DNA of 64,000 bases from Streptomyces fulvorobeus (GCF_013167895.1 NZ_BLWC01000001.1:3472001-3536000); one strand, 5' to 3'. Counted from the first letter of the stretch, positions 10,881 through 19,433 are shown. Notes: generated by a model from the letters alone, not told the origin. Program-made: numbers and translations.

Positions 10881-12077
10881 ATGTGTTCCGTCGCAGAGGG
10901 TTGGTTTCCGGGTTCTTCTGTTCGCTTGATCACGCGGGCGCCCCAGCGCACCACGTTGCGCACGGATGACGGGACCTGGATCGAGGCGGTGTACGAACCG
11001 TGTACGGCGGGTGCCGGGGCCCCGGCGCGCGGGGCGGTCGCCGGGACGGTGATCGTCGTCGCGCACGGTTTCACCGGCTCGGCCGACCGGCCGGCGGTGC
11101 GCCGGGCCGCGCGGGCGTTCGCGCAGCGTGCGGCCGTGATCACGTTCTCCTTCCGGGGGCACGGGAGGTCCGGCGGGGTGTCGACCGTGGGTGACCGCGA
11201 GGTCCGGGATGTGGCGGCCGTCGTGGCGTGGGCGCGTGCGCTGGGGCACGAGCGGGTCGTCACGGTCGGCTTCTCCATGGGCGGCTCCGTGGTGCTGCGG
11301 CATGCCGCGCTGTATACGGAGCGGAGGCGGGCGGCGGGCCCGGAACCCGTGGGGGAGAACACGGCGTACACCGGGCGCACGGGGGCGCACTCAACAGCGC
11401 ACTCGGACGCGGTGGTCGCCGTGAGCGCTCCCGCGCGCTGGTACTACCGGGGCACGGCTCCTATGCGGCGGCTGCACTGGGTCGTCACGCGTCCGGCGGG
11501 CCGGTTCGTCGGCCGCTACGGTCTCGGCACCCGGATCGGCCGCGAGGAGTGGGACCCGGTACCGCTCTCCCCGGTCGCCGCCGTCCCGCTGATCGCCCCG
11601 GCCCCGCTGCTGATCGTGCACGGCGACCGGGACCCGTACTTCCCGCTCGACCACCCCAGGATGCTGGCCGAGGCCGCCGGGGACGGCGCCGAACTGTGGC
11701 TGGAGCGCGGTATGGGGCATGCGGAGAACGCGGCCGACGAGAGCTTGCTCACGCGCATCGCCGACTGGACGGCCGCTGTGACCGATGATGGACAACCGAC
11801 GGACGACGAGAGGGGTGGAGCCATGGCAGCGGGAACGATCCGCTACTGGGCCGCGGCCAAGGCGGCCGCGGGCACCGCGGAGGAACCGTACGCGGCGACG
11901 ACGCTCGCCGAGGCGCTCGAAGCGGTGCGCGAACGGCACCCGGGCGAGCTGACCCGCGTACTGCGAAGGTGTTCGTTCCTCATCGACGGTGACCCCGTCG
12001 GGACCCGTGGCCATGAGACCGTACGGCTTGCCGAGGGCGGCACGGTCGAGGTGCTCCCGCCGTTCGCAGGAGGGTGA
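10881..12077 (+). CDS. alpha/beta hydrolase read in frame into a MoaD/ThiS domain
   Basis: Residues 1 to about 300 form an alpha/beta-hydrolase: oxyanion region [22 protein letters not shown], nucleophile elbow [11 protein letters not shown] (Ser), acid loop [10 protein letters not shown] and terminal His in GMGHAEN. The substrate is unknown. The frame has no stop before the next gene: codons run through [20 protein letters not shown] into a complete MoaD-like protein ending PPFAGG at 12077. In related genomes I recall separate hydrolase and MoaD genes, so this is either a fusion or a lost hydrolase stop. The start ATG has ribosome site GAAGGAG 10 nt upstream. A ribosome site also precedes the internal ATG at 11823. 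Confidence 0.85.
   Translation: MCSVAEGWFPGSSVRLITRAPQRTTLRTDDGTWIEAVYEPCTAGAGAPARGAVAGTVIVVAHGFTGSADRPAVRRAARAFAQRAAVITFSFRGHGRSGGVSTVGDREVRDVAAVVAWARALGHERVVTVGFSMGGSVVLRHAALYTERRRAAGPEPVGENTAYTGRTGAHSTAHSDAVVAVSAPARWYYRGTAPMRRLHWVVTRPAGRFVGRYGLGTRIGREEWDPVPLSPVAAVPLIAPAPLLIVHGDRDPYFPLDHPRMLAEAAGDGAELWLERGMGHAENAADESLLTRIADWTAAVTDDGQPTDDERGGAMAAGTIRYWAAAKAAAGTAEEPYAATTLAEALEAVRERHPGELTRVLRRCSFLIDGDPVGTRGHETVRLAEGGTVEVLPPFAGG
11823..12077 (+). CDS. MoaD/ThiS-family sulfur-carrier-like protein (internal start)
   Basis: An 84-aa ubiquitin-fold protein: [17 protein letters not shown], a central [16 protein letters not shown] helix, [11 protein letters not shown], and the diagnostic C-terminal Gly-Gly ([10 protein letters not shown]) that in MoaD/ThiS is adenylated and thiocarboxylated. 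AGGGGTGGAG at 11810-11819 gives a strong ribosome site 3 nt before this ATG, so separate translation is likely even though the frame is open from the hydrolase upstream. No molybdopterin synthase large subunit or activating enzyme is adjacent; which pathway it serves cannot be read from context. Confidence 0.75.
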   Translation: MAAGTIRYWAAAKAAAGTAEEPYAATTLAEALEAVRERHPGELTRVLRRCSFLIDGDPVGTRGHETVRLAEGGTVEVLPPFAGG

Positions 12078-12087
12078 ACCGCAGACC

Positions 12088-13389
12088 ATGAGCAGCAGCG
12101 ATCAGCAGTATCCGTACGGTCAGCAGTACGCGTACGGGGACGGGCACCCCGGCGGGCGGCAGCAGCCTCCGCAGCCGCCCGCCGACGAGTACGCGGGGCA
12201 GCCGTACGCCGATCCGTACGCGGGGCAGCCCTACCCGGACCAGCAGCCCTACCCGGACCAGCCCCGCGCCGCGCCGTACCCGGACCCGGCCCAGGCGCGG
12301 TCCCAGCAGACCGGCGGTGAACCCGCCGCGTACGACCCGCGGTCGGCGTGGCCGACGCACCAGGCCCCCCAGGCGCAGCCGACCCACCAGACGTGGCAGG
12401 GCCAGACCTGGGACACGCGGTACCAGCCGACCGTGGACCAGCAGTCGCACCAGCAGTCCCCCGTGTACCAGGAGCCTCCGGGGCACCCGGGTCAGGCTCC
12501 GTGGCAGGGCGGGCCGGGCTCCTACCCCCTGCCTCCCGAGGTGCCGGCCGCCCGGGCGGCGGTGCCGGACGGCGTCGCCGGGGCGCCGGAAGCCGCCGCC
12601 CCCAGGCCACCCGCCCCCGTGGGCGGCGCCCGGCTCACCGCTGCCCAGCGCGCCCGCGCCGAGGGCCGCTCGCCGGTCATCGCGCCGGGCATGCAGCCGG
12701 CCGGCATCACCGCGGTCCTCGGCCTCCTGCTCGCGCTCGGCGCGGCGGCCGGTCCGTACGCGCTGGCCGTTCCGCTCGTCCTGCTCCAAGCGGTGACGGC
12801 CGCGGGCTGGTTCAGGCTCAACGGCATGTGGCCCGCCCGCCAGGGCATCGCGCTCGCCTTCCTGGGCGGCGTCGCCGCCGATGTCGCGCTGCTCGCCGCG
12901 GGCCGCGAGAACGCCGCGGCGGCGCTCCTCGGCACGCTCGGCGTCTGGGTGCTGCTCACCGTCGTCCTCCAACTGCGCAGCCACGCGGGCGCCGACGAGC
13001 GGATGTACGGGCTGATGGCCACCGTCGTGTCGGCGGCGCTCGCCGTCCTCGCGGCCGGACACCTGGCGGCGGTCCCCGACGCGGTGACCGTGGGCGGTGT
13101 CGCCGTGGCCGCCGCCGTGCTCGCCAGGGCGCTGCCCCTGCCGGGCGCCGCCTCGGTCGTCGTGGCCCTGCTCGCGGCCGCCGGCGCGGGCGTCGCCATG
13201 GGGGGCTTCACCGACTTCGGTTCCAGGGCGGCGTTCCTCGGGCTCGCCGCCGGGGCGTGCGCGCTGGTCGGGCTGCGGGTGGCGAGCTACGACTACCCGT
13301 CGCGGTTCGTGCACATGACCGCCGGGGTGGCGCTGCCGCTCACCGTCGCGGCTCCGGCCGTCTACCTGATCGGCCGAGCGATCGCCTGA
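12088..13389 (+). CDS. integral membrane protein with long Gln/Pro/Tyr-rich N-terminus
   Basis: 433 aa. The first 190 residues are low-complexity and cytoplasmic-looking, with repeated units such as DEYAGQPYADPYAGQPYPDQ. The rest contains about eight hydrophobic segments (for example ITAVLGLLLALGAAAGPYALAVPLVLL and AALLGTLGVWVLLTVVLQL). The start ATG 12088 follows GGAGGG by 12 nt and lies 11 nt past the MoaD stop, so the genes are probably co-transcribed. The function is unknown; it is conserved beside the hydrolase/MoaD pair in Streptomyces as I recall. The repetitive N-terminus is typical of actinobacterial membrane proteins and is not a known domain. Confidence 0.85.
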   Translation: MSSSDQQYPYGQQYAYGDGHPGGRQQPPQPPADEYAGQPYADPYAGQPYPDQQPYPDQPRAAPYPDPAQARSQQTGGEPAAYDPRSAWPTHQAPQAQPTHQTWQGQTWDTRYQPTVDQQSHQQSPVYQEPPGHPGQAPWQGGPGSYPLPPEVPAARAAVPDGVAGAPEAAAPRPPAPVGGARLTAAQRARAEGRSPVIAPGMQPAGITAVLGLLLALGAAAGPYALAVPLVLLQAVTAAGWFRLNGMWPARQGIALAFLGGVAADVALLAAGRENAAAALLGTLGVWVLLTVVLQLRSHAGADERMYGLMATVVSAALAVLAAGHLAAVPDAVTVGGVAVAAAVLARALPLPGAASVVVALLAAAGAGVAMGGFTDFGSRAAFLGLAAGACALVGLRVASYDYPSRFVHMTAGVALPLTVAAPAVYLIGRAIA

Positions 13390-13463
13390 CGTACTGCTCC
13401 CGCCCCCGGCCCAGTAGGCTCACGCGCACCGGGTGTCCGAGCCCGGGTGGGGGAGGGACAGGC

Positions 13464-14150
13464 ATGCGTGCACTGCGGATACTGCTGGTCGTCGCGGTGG
13501 TTCTGGCGGGCGTCTTCGTCGCTGTCGACCGCGCCGCGGTGTACTTCGCCGAGTCCGAGGCGGAGGGCCGGGTACGGCTCAGCGGAGTGGAAGCGGGTTC
13601 CACGGAGGTCTCGATCAAGGGCTTCCCGTTCCTGACCCAGGTGGCCGGATCGGAGCTCGGCCGGGTCGACGTCAAGCTGACCGGCATCCAGGCGAACGCC
13701 GCGGGCCGCACCCTCCGGATCAGTGAGATCAGGGCCGAGCTGCACCAGATCGTCCTGGGCGAGGGGTACACCAGCGCGACGGCCTCCCGTGCCGCGGGCA
13801 CGGCCGTCGTCTCGTACGGCGACCTCACCGAGGCGGCCGACGACGGCGTCACCGTGGCCTACGGCGGCGACGGCAAGGTGAAGGTCACCGGCGGGATCAG
13901 TGTCCTCGGGCGGACCCTCTCGCGCAGTGTGCTGTCCACCGTCACGCTGGCCGGGGACACCGTCCGGGTGCGCGCGGACGAGGTCCCGGGCGAGGGCATC
14001 CCCGGCCTGGAGGGCCTGGTGCGCCGGCGCACGGACTTCGAGCGCCGGGTCGGCGGTCTGCCGGAGGGGCTGGAGCTGAAGAGGATCGAGGTCACCGAGA
14101 GGGGCCTGGAGATCTCGGTGACGGGTACGGACGTCGCGCTCGCCGGCTAG
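13464..14150 (+). CDS. DUF2993 (LmeA-like) lipid-associated protein
   Basis: 228 aa with an N-terminal signal/anchor helix (RILLVVAVVLAGVFVAVDRAAV). The body has the DUF2993 hallmark VSIKGFPFLTQVAGSELGRVDVKLTGI followed by repeated amphipathic strands. Mycobacterial LmeA, a relative, is a periplasmic phospholipid-binding protein involved in lipomannan elongation; the Streptomyces role is unknown. The start ATG 13464 follows GGGAGGG closely. It is 74 bp downstream of the membrane protein and on the same strand. Confidence 0.85.
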   Translation: MRALRILLVVAVVLAGVFVAVDRAAVYFAESEAEGRVRLSGVEAGSTEVSIKGFPFLTQVAGSELGRVDVKLTGIQANAAGRTLRISEIRAELHQIVLGEGYTSATASRAAGTAVVSYGDLTEAADDGVTVAYGGDGKVKVTGGISVLGRTLSRSVLSTVTLAGDTVRVRADEVPGEGIPGLEGLVRRRTDFERRVGGLPEGLELKRIEVTERGLEISVTGTDVALAG

Positions 14151-14213
14151 GGGTCTCCGGTGCGCCGCCCGTCCCATAAGGGGACAGGGCGGGTCATACT
14201 TCCTCTCATCCAC

Positions 14214-14339
14214 ATGATGAGACGCCTCTGTCCGGCCCTCGACTGGTCCTCGGCAGCGGACCTCCCGGTGGCGGCCCGGAATCGCGGGGGGCGCGCGCCC
14301 GTCTCGCATCGCGGACGATCGTGTCTCATCATGCGACAC
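14214..14339. promoter_or_regulatory. operator-like repeats upstream of the sulfur leader gene
   Basis: An imperfect palindrome, GTGTCTCATCATGCGACAC (14321-14339), lies about 40 bp before the leader-peptide start. The 10-mer ATGATGAGAC at 14214-14223 is the exact reverse complement of GTCTCATCAT at 14323-14332. A third partial copy, GTCTCGCAT, is at 14301-14309. Paired sites about 100 bp apart suggest a dimeric regulator that could loop DNA, but I cannot name the protein. Confidence 0.45.
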
Positions 14340-14380
14340 GACGGTGACATCTCCGCCCGTACCTCCCTACGATCGGACGC

Positions 14381-14461
14381 ATGAAGCGACAGGCGGATCT
14401 CACGAAGCGGCGGGCAGTAGACCTGTGCCGCGTCGCCGCCATGCTCTGTCGCACCTTCTGA
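14381..14461 (+). CDS. cysteine-containing leader peptide of the sulfur locus
   Basis: A 26-aa ORF: begins MKRQADLTKRRAVDL, continues CRVAAMLCRTF and stops at TGA 14459-14461. It contains two Cys codons (TGC, TGT) near the end. It starts exactly at an ATG 147 bp before the sulfurtransferase ribosome-site region. Short peptides of this kind (annotated as putative leader peptide, starting MKRQADLTKRRAVDLCRV) are common upstream of Streptomyces sulfur genes in my recollection. The likely role is translational attenuation: ribosome stalling at Cys codons when cysteine is scarce. The mechanism is inferred. Confidence 0.75.
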   Translation: MKRQADLTKRRAVDLCRVAAMLCRTF

Positions 14462-14607
14462 GCGGGATCGCCTTCCGTTTCCCCCGGCCCTTCGACCGTG
14501 TGTCAGGGCCGCCCCCCGTGCCTCGTACACGCACCGCCTCCGCGCAGCCGCGTCGTACGCCCGCACATCGCACCACCCCGCCGCAGACTGCCCCGGAGGA
14601 GAACCAC

Positions 14608-15453
14608 ATGAGCCGCGCAGACGTACTGGTAGACGCCGACTGGGTCGAGGCCCACATCGACGACCCGAAGGTCGCCATCGTCGAGGTCGACGAGGACACC
14701 TCGGCGTACGAGAAGAACCACATCAAGAACGCGATCCGGATCGACTGGACCAAGGACCTCCAGGACCCGGTACGCCGTGACTTCATCGACCAGGCCGGCT
14801 TCGAGAAGCTCCTGTCCGACAAGGGCATCGGCAACGACACCACGGTCGTCCTCTACGGCGGCAACAACAACTGGTTCGCGTCCTACGCCTTCTGGTACTT
14901 CAAGCTCTACGGCCACCAGGACGTCAAGCTCCTCGACGGCGGCCGCAAGAAGTGGGAGCTCGACTCCCGCGACCTCGTCGACGGCGACCAGATCCCGTCC
15001 CGCCCGGCCACCACGTACAAGGCCAAGCCCCAGGACGAGTCGATCCGCGCCTACCGCGACGACGTCGTGAAGGCGATCGGCAGCCAGAACCTGGTCGACG
15101 TGCGCTCGCCCGACGAGTTCAGCGGCAAGCTGCTCGCCCCGGCGCACCTCCCGCAGGAGCAGTCGCAGCGCCCCGGCCACGTGCCGAGCGCCCGCAACAT
15201 CCCGTGGTCGAAGAACGCCAACGACGACGGCACCTTCAAGTCGGACGACGAGCTCAAGGCCCTCTACGAGGCCGAGCAGGTCGACCTGTCGAAGGACACC
15301 ATCGCGTACTGCCGCATCGGTGAGCGCTCCGCGCTGACCTGGTTCGTGCTGCACGAGCTGCTCGGACAGGAGAACGTCAAGAACTACGACGGTTCGTGGA
15401 CCGAGTACGGCTCGCTCGTGGGTGTGCCGATCGAGCTCGGCGCCAACAAGTAG
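14608..15453 (+). CDS. thiosulfate sulfurtransferase (rhodanese), CysA-like
   Basis: 281-aa two-domain rhodanese. The N-terminal domain (VDADWVEAHIDDPKVAIVEVD, to about 125) is the inactive half. The C-terminal half has the active-site loop with catalytic Cys in AYCRIGERS (about residue 233) and the ending YDGSWTEYGSLVGVPIELG. It transfers sulfane sulfur from thiosulfate to a thiophilic acceptor. Start ATG 14608 follows GGAGGAGAA. It lies in a sulfur operon with the DUF1416 gene 50 bp downstream and the Cys-containing leader upstream. Confidence 0.92.
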   Translation: MSRADVLVDADWVEAHIDDPKVAIVEVDEDTSAYEKNHIKNAIRIDWTKDLQDPVRRDFIDQAGFEKLLSDKGIGNDTTVVLYGGNNNWFASYAFWYFKLYGHQDVKLLDGGRKKWELDSRDLVDGDQIPSRPATTYKAKPQDESIRAYRDDVVKAIGSQNLVDVRSPDEFSGKLLAPAHLPQEQSQRPGHVPSARNIPWSKNANDDGTFKSDDELKALYEAEQVDLSKDTIAYCRIGERSALTWFVLHELLGQENVKNYDGSWTEYGSLVGVPIELGANK

Positions 15454-15503
15454 GCCCGCGGACCACCGACCAGCACGACACCCCAGCAGAAGGACGAAAC
15501 ACC

Positions 15504-15791
15504 ATGTGTGGAGCACAGGCCGGCGGCCCCGACGCCTCGACGATCAAGCCCGGTGAGACCACCATCCAGGGCAGCGTGACCCGCGACGGCGAGCCCGTCA
15601 CCGGTTACGTGCGCCTGCTGGACTCGACCGGCGAGTTCACCGCCGAGGTCCCGACCTCGGCGACGGGACAGTTCCGCTTCTACGCGGCCGAGGGCACCTG
15701 GACGCTCCGCGCCCTCGTTCCCGGCGGCAGCGCGGACCGCACGGTCGTCGCGCGGACCGGTGGTCTCTCCGAGGTCGCCATCGCTGTGTGA
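15504..15791 (+). CDS. DUF1416 family protein
   Basis: 95 aa, MCGAQAGGPDAST opening, then a small beta-rich domain with PGETTIQGSVTRDGEPVTGYVRLLDSTGEF, characteristic of DUF1416 and similar to carboxypeptidase-regulatory-like beta sandwiches. It is almost always found next to the CysA-type sulfurtransferase in actinobacteria, implying a sulfur-transfer accessory role; no biochemical function is known to me. Ribosome site AGAAGGACG precedes the ATG. The operon ends at the hairpin just downstream. Confidence 0.88.
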   Translation: MCGAQAGGPDASTIKPGETTIQGSVTRDGEPVTGYVRLLDSTGEFTAEVPTSATGQFRFYAAEGTWTLRALVPGGSADRTVVARTGGLSEVAIAV

Positions 15792-15814
15792 CCCGTAGCG
15801 CATGACCGGCCGGA

Positions 15815-15862
15815 GGGCCGCACCCCAGGGGGTTGGACGCCACCTGAGCAGGGGTGCGGCCC
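15815..15862 (+). terminator. terminator of the sulfurtransferase/DUF1416 operon
   Basis: Perfect 12-bp arms GGGCCGCACCCC and GGGGTGCGGCCC separated by 24 nt, starting 24 bp after the DUF1416 stop, followed by TTCG. Confidence 0.8.
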
Positions 15863-15909
15863 TTCGCGCCGTCCAGGCCGTCCGGTCGGCCCCGTCCTAG
15901 TATTGAGCT

Positions 15910-16170
15910 ATGTACGCACGGCGCCGCCGCGCCTACTTCCTCCTGATGGGCGGATGCGTCGTCCTCTTCGTCTCCGCCTGGGCGCTGGTGCGCCCGTGGT
16001 CGGTGCCGGTCGCCGTGGGGATGTGTGTCGTGGCGATGGTCATCCCGCCGGTCGCGGCGATGGTCGCCAACCGGCGGGGCCCGGATGACCGCTGGTGGGA
16101 CGATCCCTCGGGTGACCCGGGGTCCGACGAGTGGTGGGACGAGCTCGACGGCAGGCGCCGCCGCCCGTAG
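15910..16170 (+). CDS. DUF3099 small membrane protein
   Basis: 86 aa with two hydrophobic helices (YFLLMGGCVVLFVSAWALV and VPVAVGMCVVAMVIPPVAAMV) and a soluble Trp/Asp-rich C-terminal tail (DRWWDDPSGDP, SDEWWDELDG). This matches the DUF3099 pattern. Its function is unknown. It stands alone after the operon terminator and converges on the DsrE gene, with the stops 9 nt apart. Confidence 0.85.
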   Translation: MYARRRRAYFLLMGGCVVLFVSAWALVRPWSVPVAVGMCVVAMVIPPVAAMVANRRGPDDRWWDDPSGDPGSDEWWDELDGRRRRP

Positions 16171-16178
16171 GCAGGCCC

Positions 16179-16541
16179 TCAGTACACGAGGGCCTGGACG
16201 CCGTCCGCCATGATCTCCTGCACGAAGACCTGCGCGCCCGCGATCCGGACGCCTTCCAGGACGTCCTGCTCGCCGATGCCGCGCCGCGCCGCGCACTGCG
16301 TGCACAGGGTGATCAGACCGCCCGCCCGGACGGTCTCGACCAGGTCGGGCAGCGGAGCGGAGTGCGGCAGTTCGAACGCGGCGGCGCGGTCCGGCAGGGC
16401 GAACCAGGCGGACTCGCCGGTCAGCCAGAGCGAGACCTCCACACCGCTGGCGACGGCGACGGCCGCCACGGTGAACGCCTGTGAGCAGCGCTCGGGGGAG
16501 TCGGCTCCTGCGGTCACCTTGATCACGAGCTTCTTCGGCAT
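16179..16541 (-). CDS. DsrE-family protein
   Basis: 120 aa starting MPKKLVIKVTAGADSPERCSQ (ATG 16539-16541). It has the DsrE/F Rossmann-like pattern: an early glycine/serine loop, AFTVAAVAVASGVEVSLWLTGESAW, and a cysteine-bearing loop LCTQCAARRGI. DsrE-like proteins handle sulfur relay or act as small binding proteins; with a sulfurtransferase nearby a sulfur role is plausible but unproven. An upstream in-frame extension exists but lacks family similarity, so I keep this start. Confidence 0.85.
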   Translation of the reverse strand: MPKKLVIKVTAGADSPERCSQAFTVAAVAVASGVEVSLWLTGESAWFALPDRAAAFELPHSAPLPDLVETVRAGGLITLCTQCAARRGIGEQDVLEGVRIAGAQVFVQEIMADGVQALVY

Positions 16542-16694
16542 AGGCCGCACTGTAATCGGCGCCCGTGCGACCTCCCCGGGAACCCGGGGGAACCGCTGCC
16601 CGGCCGAGGACCTGGACGAGAAGGCCGGCCACCGACCCATTAGGCTGGGCCCGGCCCCGTACTGCGGCCGCATCGTTCGTCCCGAGGAGCTCCC

Positions 16695-16796
16695 GTGCTT
16701 GAGGCATTCTTCTCCGCCCTGCTGATCCTGGTCTGCGTCGGCGTGCTGGCCTTCACCGGTCTGACCGTGAAGAAGCTCTACCAGGGCCAGCGCTGA
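16695..16796 (+). CDS. 33-aa single-helix membrane protein
   Basis: GTG start at 16695 with GAGGAG just upstream; the product starts MLEAFFSALLILVCVGVLAF and ends VKKLYQGQR. One transmembrane helix occupies residues 4-24, followed by a basic tail. I recall near-identical short proteins at this place in other streptomycetes, which argues for a real gene. Its function is unknown. The FABP-like gene starts 46 bp downstream. Confidence 0.7.
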   Translation: MLEAFFSALLILVCVGVLAFTGLTVKKLYQGQR

Positions 16797-16842
16797 CCCT
16801 CGCCGAACACCGCCCCTCCCTCACAGATGGTCTGAGCCGCTC

Positions 16843-17414
16843 ATGATCGAGATTCCGTCCGACCTCCATCCGGACCTGGTCCCGCTGGTCTTCCTCCTCG
16901 GCAACTGGGCGGGCGCGGGCGTGTCCGACTTCCCCGGCGCCGAGAAGTGCAACTTCGGCCAGGAAGTCTCGTTCACCCACGACGGCCGGGACTTCATCGA
17001 GTACGTCTCGCACTCCTGGGTGCTGGACGAGGACGGCGAGAAGGTCCGCCCGCTGGAGACCGAGTCCGGTTACTGGCGTGTCGACAAGGACCGCAAGGTC
17101 GAGGTCGTCATGGTCCGTGACCAGGGCGTCGTCGAGATCTGGTACGGCACGCTCGCGGACAAGAAGCCGCAGATCGACCTGGTCACCGACGCGGTGGCCC
17201 GTACCGCGGCCTCCGGCCCGTACAGCGGTGGCAAGCGGCTCTACGGCTATGTGAACAGCGACCTGATGTGGGTCGGCGAGAAGGCCACTCCCGACGTCGA
17301 GCTGCGCCCCTACATGTCGGCGCACCTGAAGAAGGTCGTCACCCCGAGGAGGTCGCCGAGATGGCGAAGAGCCTCGGTGACATGCCGGACGACGGCATCG
17401 CGTTCTTCAGGTAG
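16843..17414 (+). CDS. FABP-like / nitrobindin family protein, frameshifted near the end
   Basis: Beta-barrel protein of the DUF1794/nitrobindin family (about 190 aa when restored). It begins MIEIPSDLHPDLVPLVFLLG and has the family GNWAGAG, FTHDGRDFIEYVSHSW, ESGYWRV and YGYVNSDLMWVGE motifs. The expected C-terminus PEEVAEMAKSLGDMPDDG then IAFFR lies one frame off: after KKVVTP the run ACCCCGAG at 17341-17348 needs one more C. Without it translation would run on to 17901 in a meaningless frame. Members bind heme or small ligands; the role here is not known. The frameshift has the same signature as five others in the window. Confidence 0.85.
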
Positions 17415-17473
17415 GAGCTCCCGCCGGGCAGCGGACTTGGGGCCGGTACCCGGCGGACGCCTACACTGGGCCT

Positions 17474-17923
17474 GTGGTGAGCACCGACTGGAAGACGGAT
17501 CTTCGGCAGCGTGGCTACCGGCTGACGCCCCAGCGCCAGCTTGTCCTGGAGGCGGTCGACGCGCTGGAACACGCCACGCCCGACGAGATCCTCTCCCAGG
17601 TGCGCAGGACCGCGTCCGGTGTGAACATCTCCACCGTCTACCGGACCCTGGAGCTCCTGGAGGAGCTCGGTCTGGTCAGCCACGCCCATCTGGGCCACGG
17701 CGCTCCGACGTACCACCTGGCGGACCGCCACCACCACATCCACCTGGTCTGCCGGGACTGCGGGAACGTCATCGAGGCCGATGTCGGTGTGGTCGACGAC
17801 TTCACGGCCAAGCTCCGGGACACGTTCGGCTTCGAGACGGACATGAAGCACTTCGCGATCTTCGGCCGCTGCGCGGACTGCGCGGCGAAGGCCGGTCCTG
17901 AGCCGGACCCCGCCGGAGCCTGA
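17474..17923 (+). CDS. nur: Nur, nickel-responsive Fur-family repressor
   Basis: 149-aa Fur-family regulator; in Streptomyces Nur represses nickel uptake and Fe-superoxide dismutase when nickel is present. It opens MVSTDWKTDLRQRGYRLTPQ, the start I remember for S. coelicolor Nur. The winged helix is RLTPQRQLVLEAVDALEHATP to NISTVYRTLELLEELGLV. Metal ligands lie in the HLADRHHHIHLVCRDCGNV stretch, with a second CxxC (GRCADCAA) at the C-terminus. The DNA-binding and metal regions are intact. It stands alone between the FABP-like gene and ygfZ. It could be another Fur paralogue, but the sequence is very close to Nur. Confidence 0.9.
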   Translation: MVSTDWKTDLRQRGYRLTPQRQLVLEAVDALEHATPDEILSQVRRTASGVNISTVYRTLELLEELGLVSHAHLGHGAPTYHLADRHHHIHLVCRDCGNVIEADVGVVDDFTAKLRDTFGFETDMKHFAIFGRCADCAAKAGPEPDPAGA

Positions 17924-17975
17924 GGCCAACCGGGCCCCGGGGCGGGGGTTTGCCCCCTGGCCGTAGGCTGGGCGC

Positions 17976-18941
17976 ATGAAGAGCCCCTTGCTGTCCCTGC
18001 CCGGCGCCGTCCCCGCCGAAGGCCGCGACGAAGGTGTCGCCGGGCACTACGGCGACCTGTTCCGCGAGCAGCGCGCCCTCGCCGGCGGCTCCGGCCTCGT
18101 CGACCTGTCGCACCGGGGAATCGTCACCGTCACCGGCGACGACCGGCTGGCCTGGCTGCACCTGCTGCTGACCCAGCACGTCACCGACCTCGTACCCGGC
18201 CAGGCCACCGAGGCGCTGATCCTCTCGGCCAACGGGCACATCGAGTACGCCCTCTATCTCGTCGACGACGGCGACACGGTGTGGATGCACGTCGAGCCGG
18301 ACACACAGGGCGAGCTCATCGCCTATCTGGAGTCGATGAAGTTCTTCTACCGGGTCGAGGTCCGCGACCGCACCGACAGCTTCGCCGTCGTGCACCTGCC
18401 TGCCGGTTCCATCGCCGAGGCGCCCGACGGCGTGGCCGTACGGGAGACGCCGCACGGCCGCGACCTGTTCCTGCCGCGCGCCGGCCTGGAGGAGTACGCC
18501 GCCGCGCACGGCCCGGTGGCCGGAATCCTCGCGTACGAGGCGCTGCGCGTGGAGACCCACCGCCCACGCCTCGGTTTCGAGACCGACCACCGCACCATCC
18601 CGCACGAGCTGGGCTGGATCGGCACGGCCGTCCACCTCCACAAGGGCTGCTACCGGGGCCAGGAGACGGTCGCGCGCGTCCACAACCTGGGGAAGCCGCC
18701 GCGCAGGCTCGTCTTCCTGCACCTGGACGGCAGCGAGGTGCTGCTGCCCGGTCACGGAACGCCGGTGCGGCTGGCGGCGGACGGGCCCGAGGGCCGTCAG
18801 CTCGGCTTCATCACGACGTCGGCCCGCCACCACGAGCTGGGCCCGATCGCGCTGGCCCTGGTGAAGCGGAACGTGGCCGTGGACGCGGAACTGATGGCCG
18901 GGGACACGGCCGCCGCCCAGGAGACGGTCGTCGAGCCCTAG
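17976..18941 (+). CDS. YgfZ/GcvT-like folate-binding protein
   Basis: 321 aa with GcvT-type N-terminal and central domains (GLVDLSHRGIVTVTGDDRLAWL, ANGHIEYALYLVDDG) and the YgfZ signature KGCYRGQETVAR containing its Cys (about residue 226). YgfZ proteins bind tetrahydrofolate and assist repair or assembly of Fe-S clusters such as that of MiaB. It converges on dtd across a short hairpin. Start ATG 17976 is preceded by a weak purine-rich stretch only. Confidence 0.9.
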   Translation: MKSPLLSLPGAVPAEGRDEGVAGHYGDLFREQRALAGGSGLVDLSHRGIVTVTGDDRLAWLHLLLTQHVTDLVPGQATEALILSANGHIEYALYLVDDGDTVWMHVEPDTQGELIAYLESMKFFYRVEVRDRTDSFAVVHLPAGSIAEAPDGVAVRETPHGRDLFLPRAGLEEYAAAHGPVAGILAYEALRVETHRPRLGFETDHRTIPHELGWIGTAVHLHKGCYRGQETVARVHNLGKPPRRLVFLHLDGSEVLLPGHGTPVRLAADGPEGRQLGFITTSARHHELGPIALALVKRNVAVDAELMAGDTAAAQETVVEP

Positions 18942-18961
18942 TCAGGCCGTAGATCTGCTGC

Positions 18962-18981
18962 GCGCCGGTGTCCACCGGCGC
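18962..18981. terminator. hairpin between convergent ygfZ-like gene and dtd
   Basis: GCGCCGGTG (18962-18970) and CACCGGCGC (18973-18981) are perfect 9-bp arms. They could serve both converging genes, whose stops are 42 bp apart. Confidence 0.5.
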
Positions 18982-18983
18982 CG

Positions 18984-19433
18984 CTACACCTCGATCAGTA
19001 CGGTGAACGGGCCGTGGTTCGTGAGCGAGACGCGCATGTCCGCTCCGAACCGGCCCGTCTCCACCTGCGCTCCGAGGGCCCGCAGCCGCGCCACCACCTC
19101 CTCGACCAGCGGCTCGGCCACCTCCCCGGGCGCGGCGGCGTTCCAGGTGGGCCTGCGGCCCTTCCTCGCGTCCCCGTAGAGGGTGAACTGCGAAATGACC
19201 AGAATCGGCGCATTCACATCGGAGCAGGACTTCTCGCCGTCCAGAATGCGCACGGTCCAGAGCTTTCGGGCGAGTTGTGCCGCCTTCTCCGGAGTGTCCT
19301 CATGGGTGACTCCCACCAGTACGCACAAGCCCTCGCCCATGATCTCGCCGACCACGGCGGACCCCGCGGGGCCGTCCGTACCGTCGGCCACGGTGACGGA
19401 CGCGCCGTCCACTCTCTGCACCACTGCACGCAT
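18984..19433 (-). CDS. dtd: D-aminoacyl-tRNA deacylase
   Basis: Hydrolyses D-amino acids from mischarged tRNA. 149 aa from [15 protein letters not shown] (ATG 19431-19433). The family motifs are present: [20 protein letters not shown], the SQF element in [17 protein letters not shown], and the Gly-Pro cis motif region [10 protein letters not shown] at the C-terminus (usually NxGPxT). It is slightly longer than the usual 141-145 aa because of an insertion in [14 protein letters not shown]. It is a monocistronic gene upstream of and divergent from rsiG. Confidence 0.93.
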   Translation of the reverse strand: MRAVVQRVDGASVTVADGTDGPAGSAVVGEIMGEGLCVLVGVTHEDTPEKAAQLARKLWTVRILDGEKSCSDVNAPILVISQFTLYGDARKGRRPTWNAAAPGEVAEPLVEEVVARLRALGAQVETGRFGADMRVSLTNHGPFTVLIEV

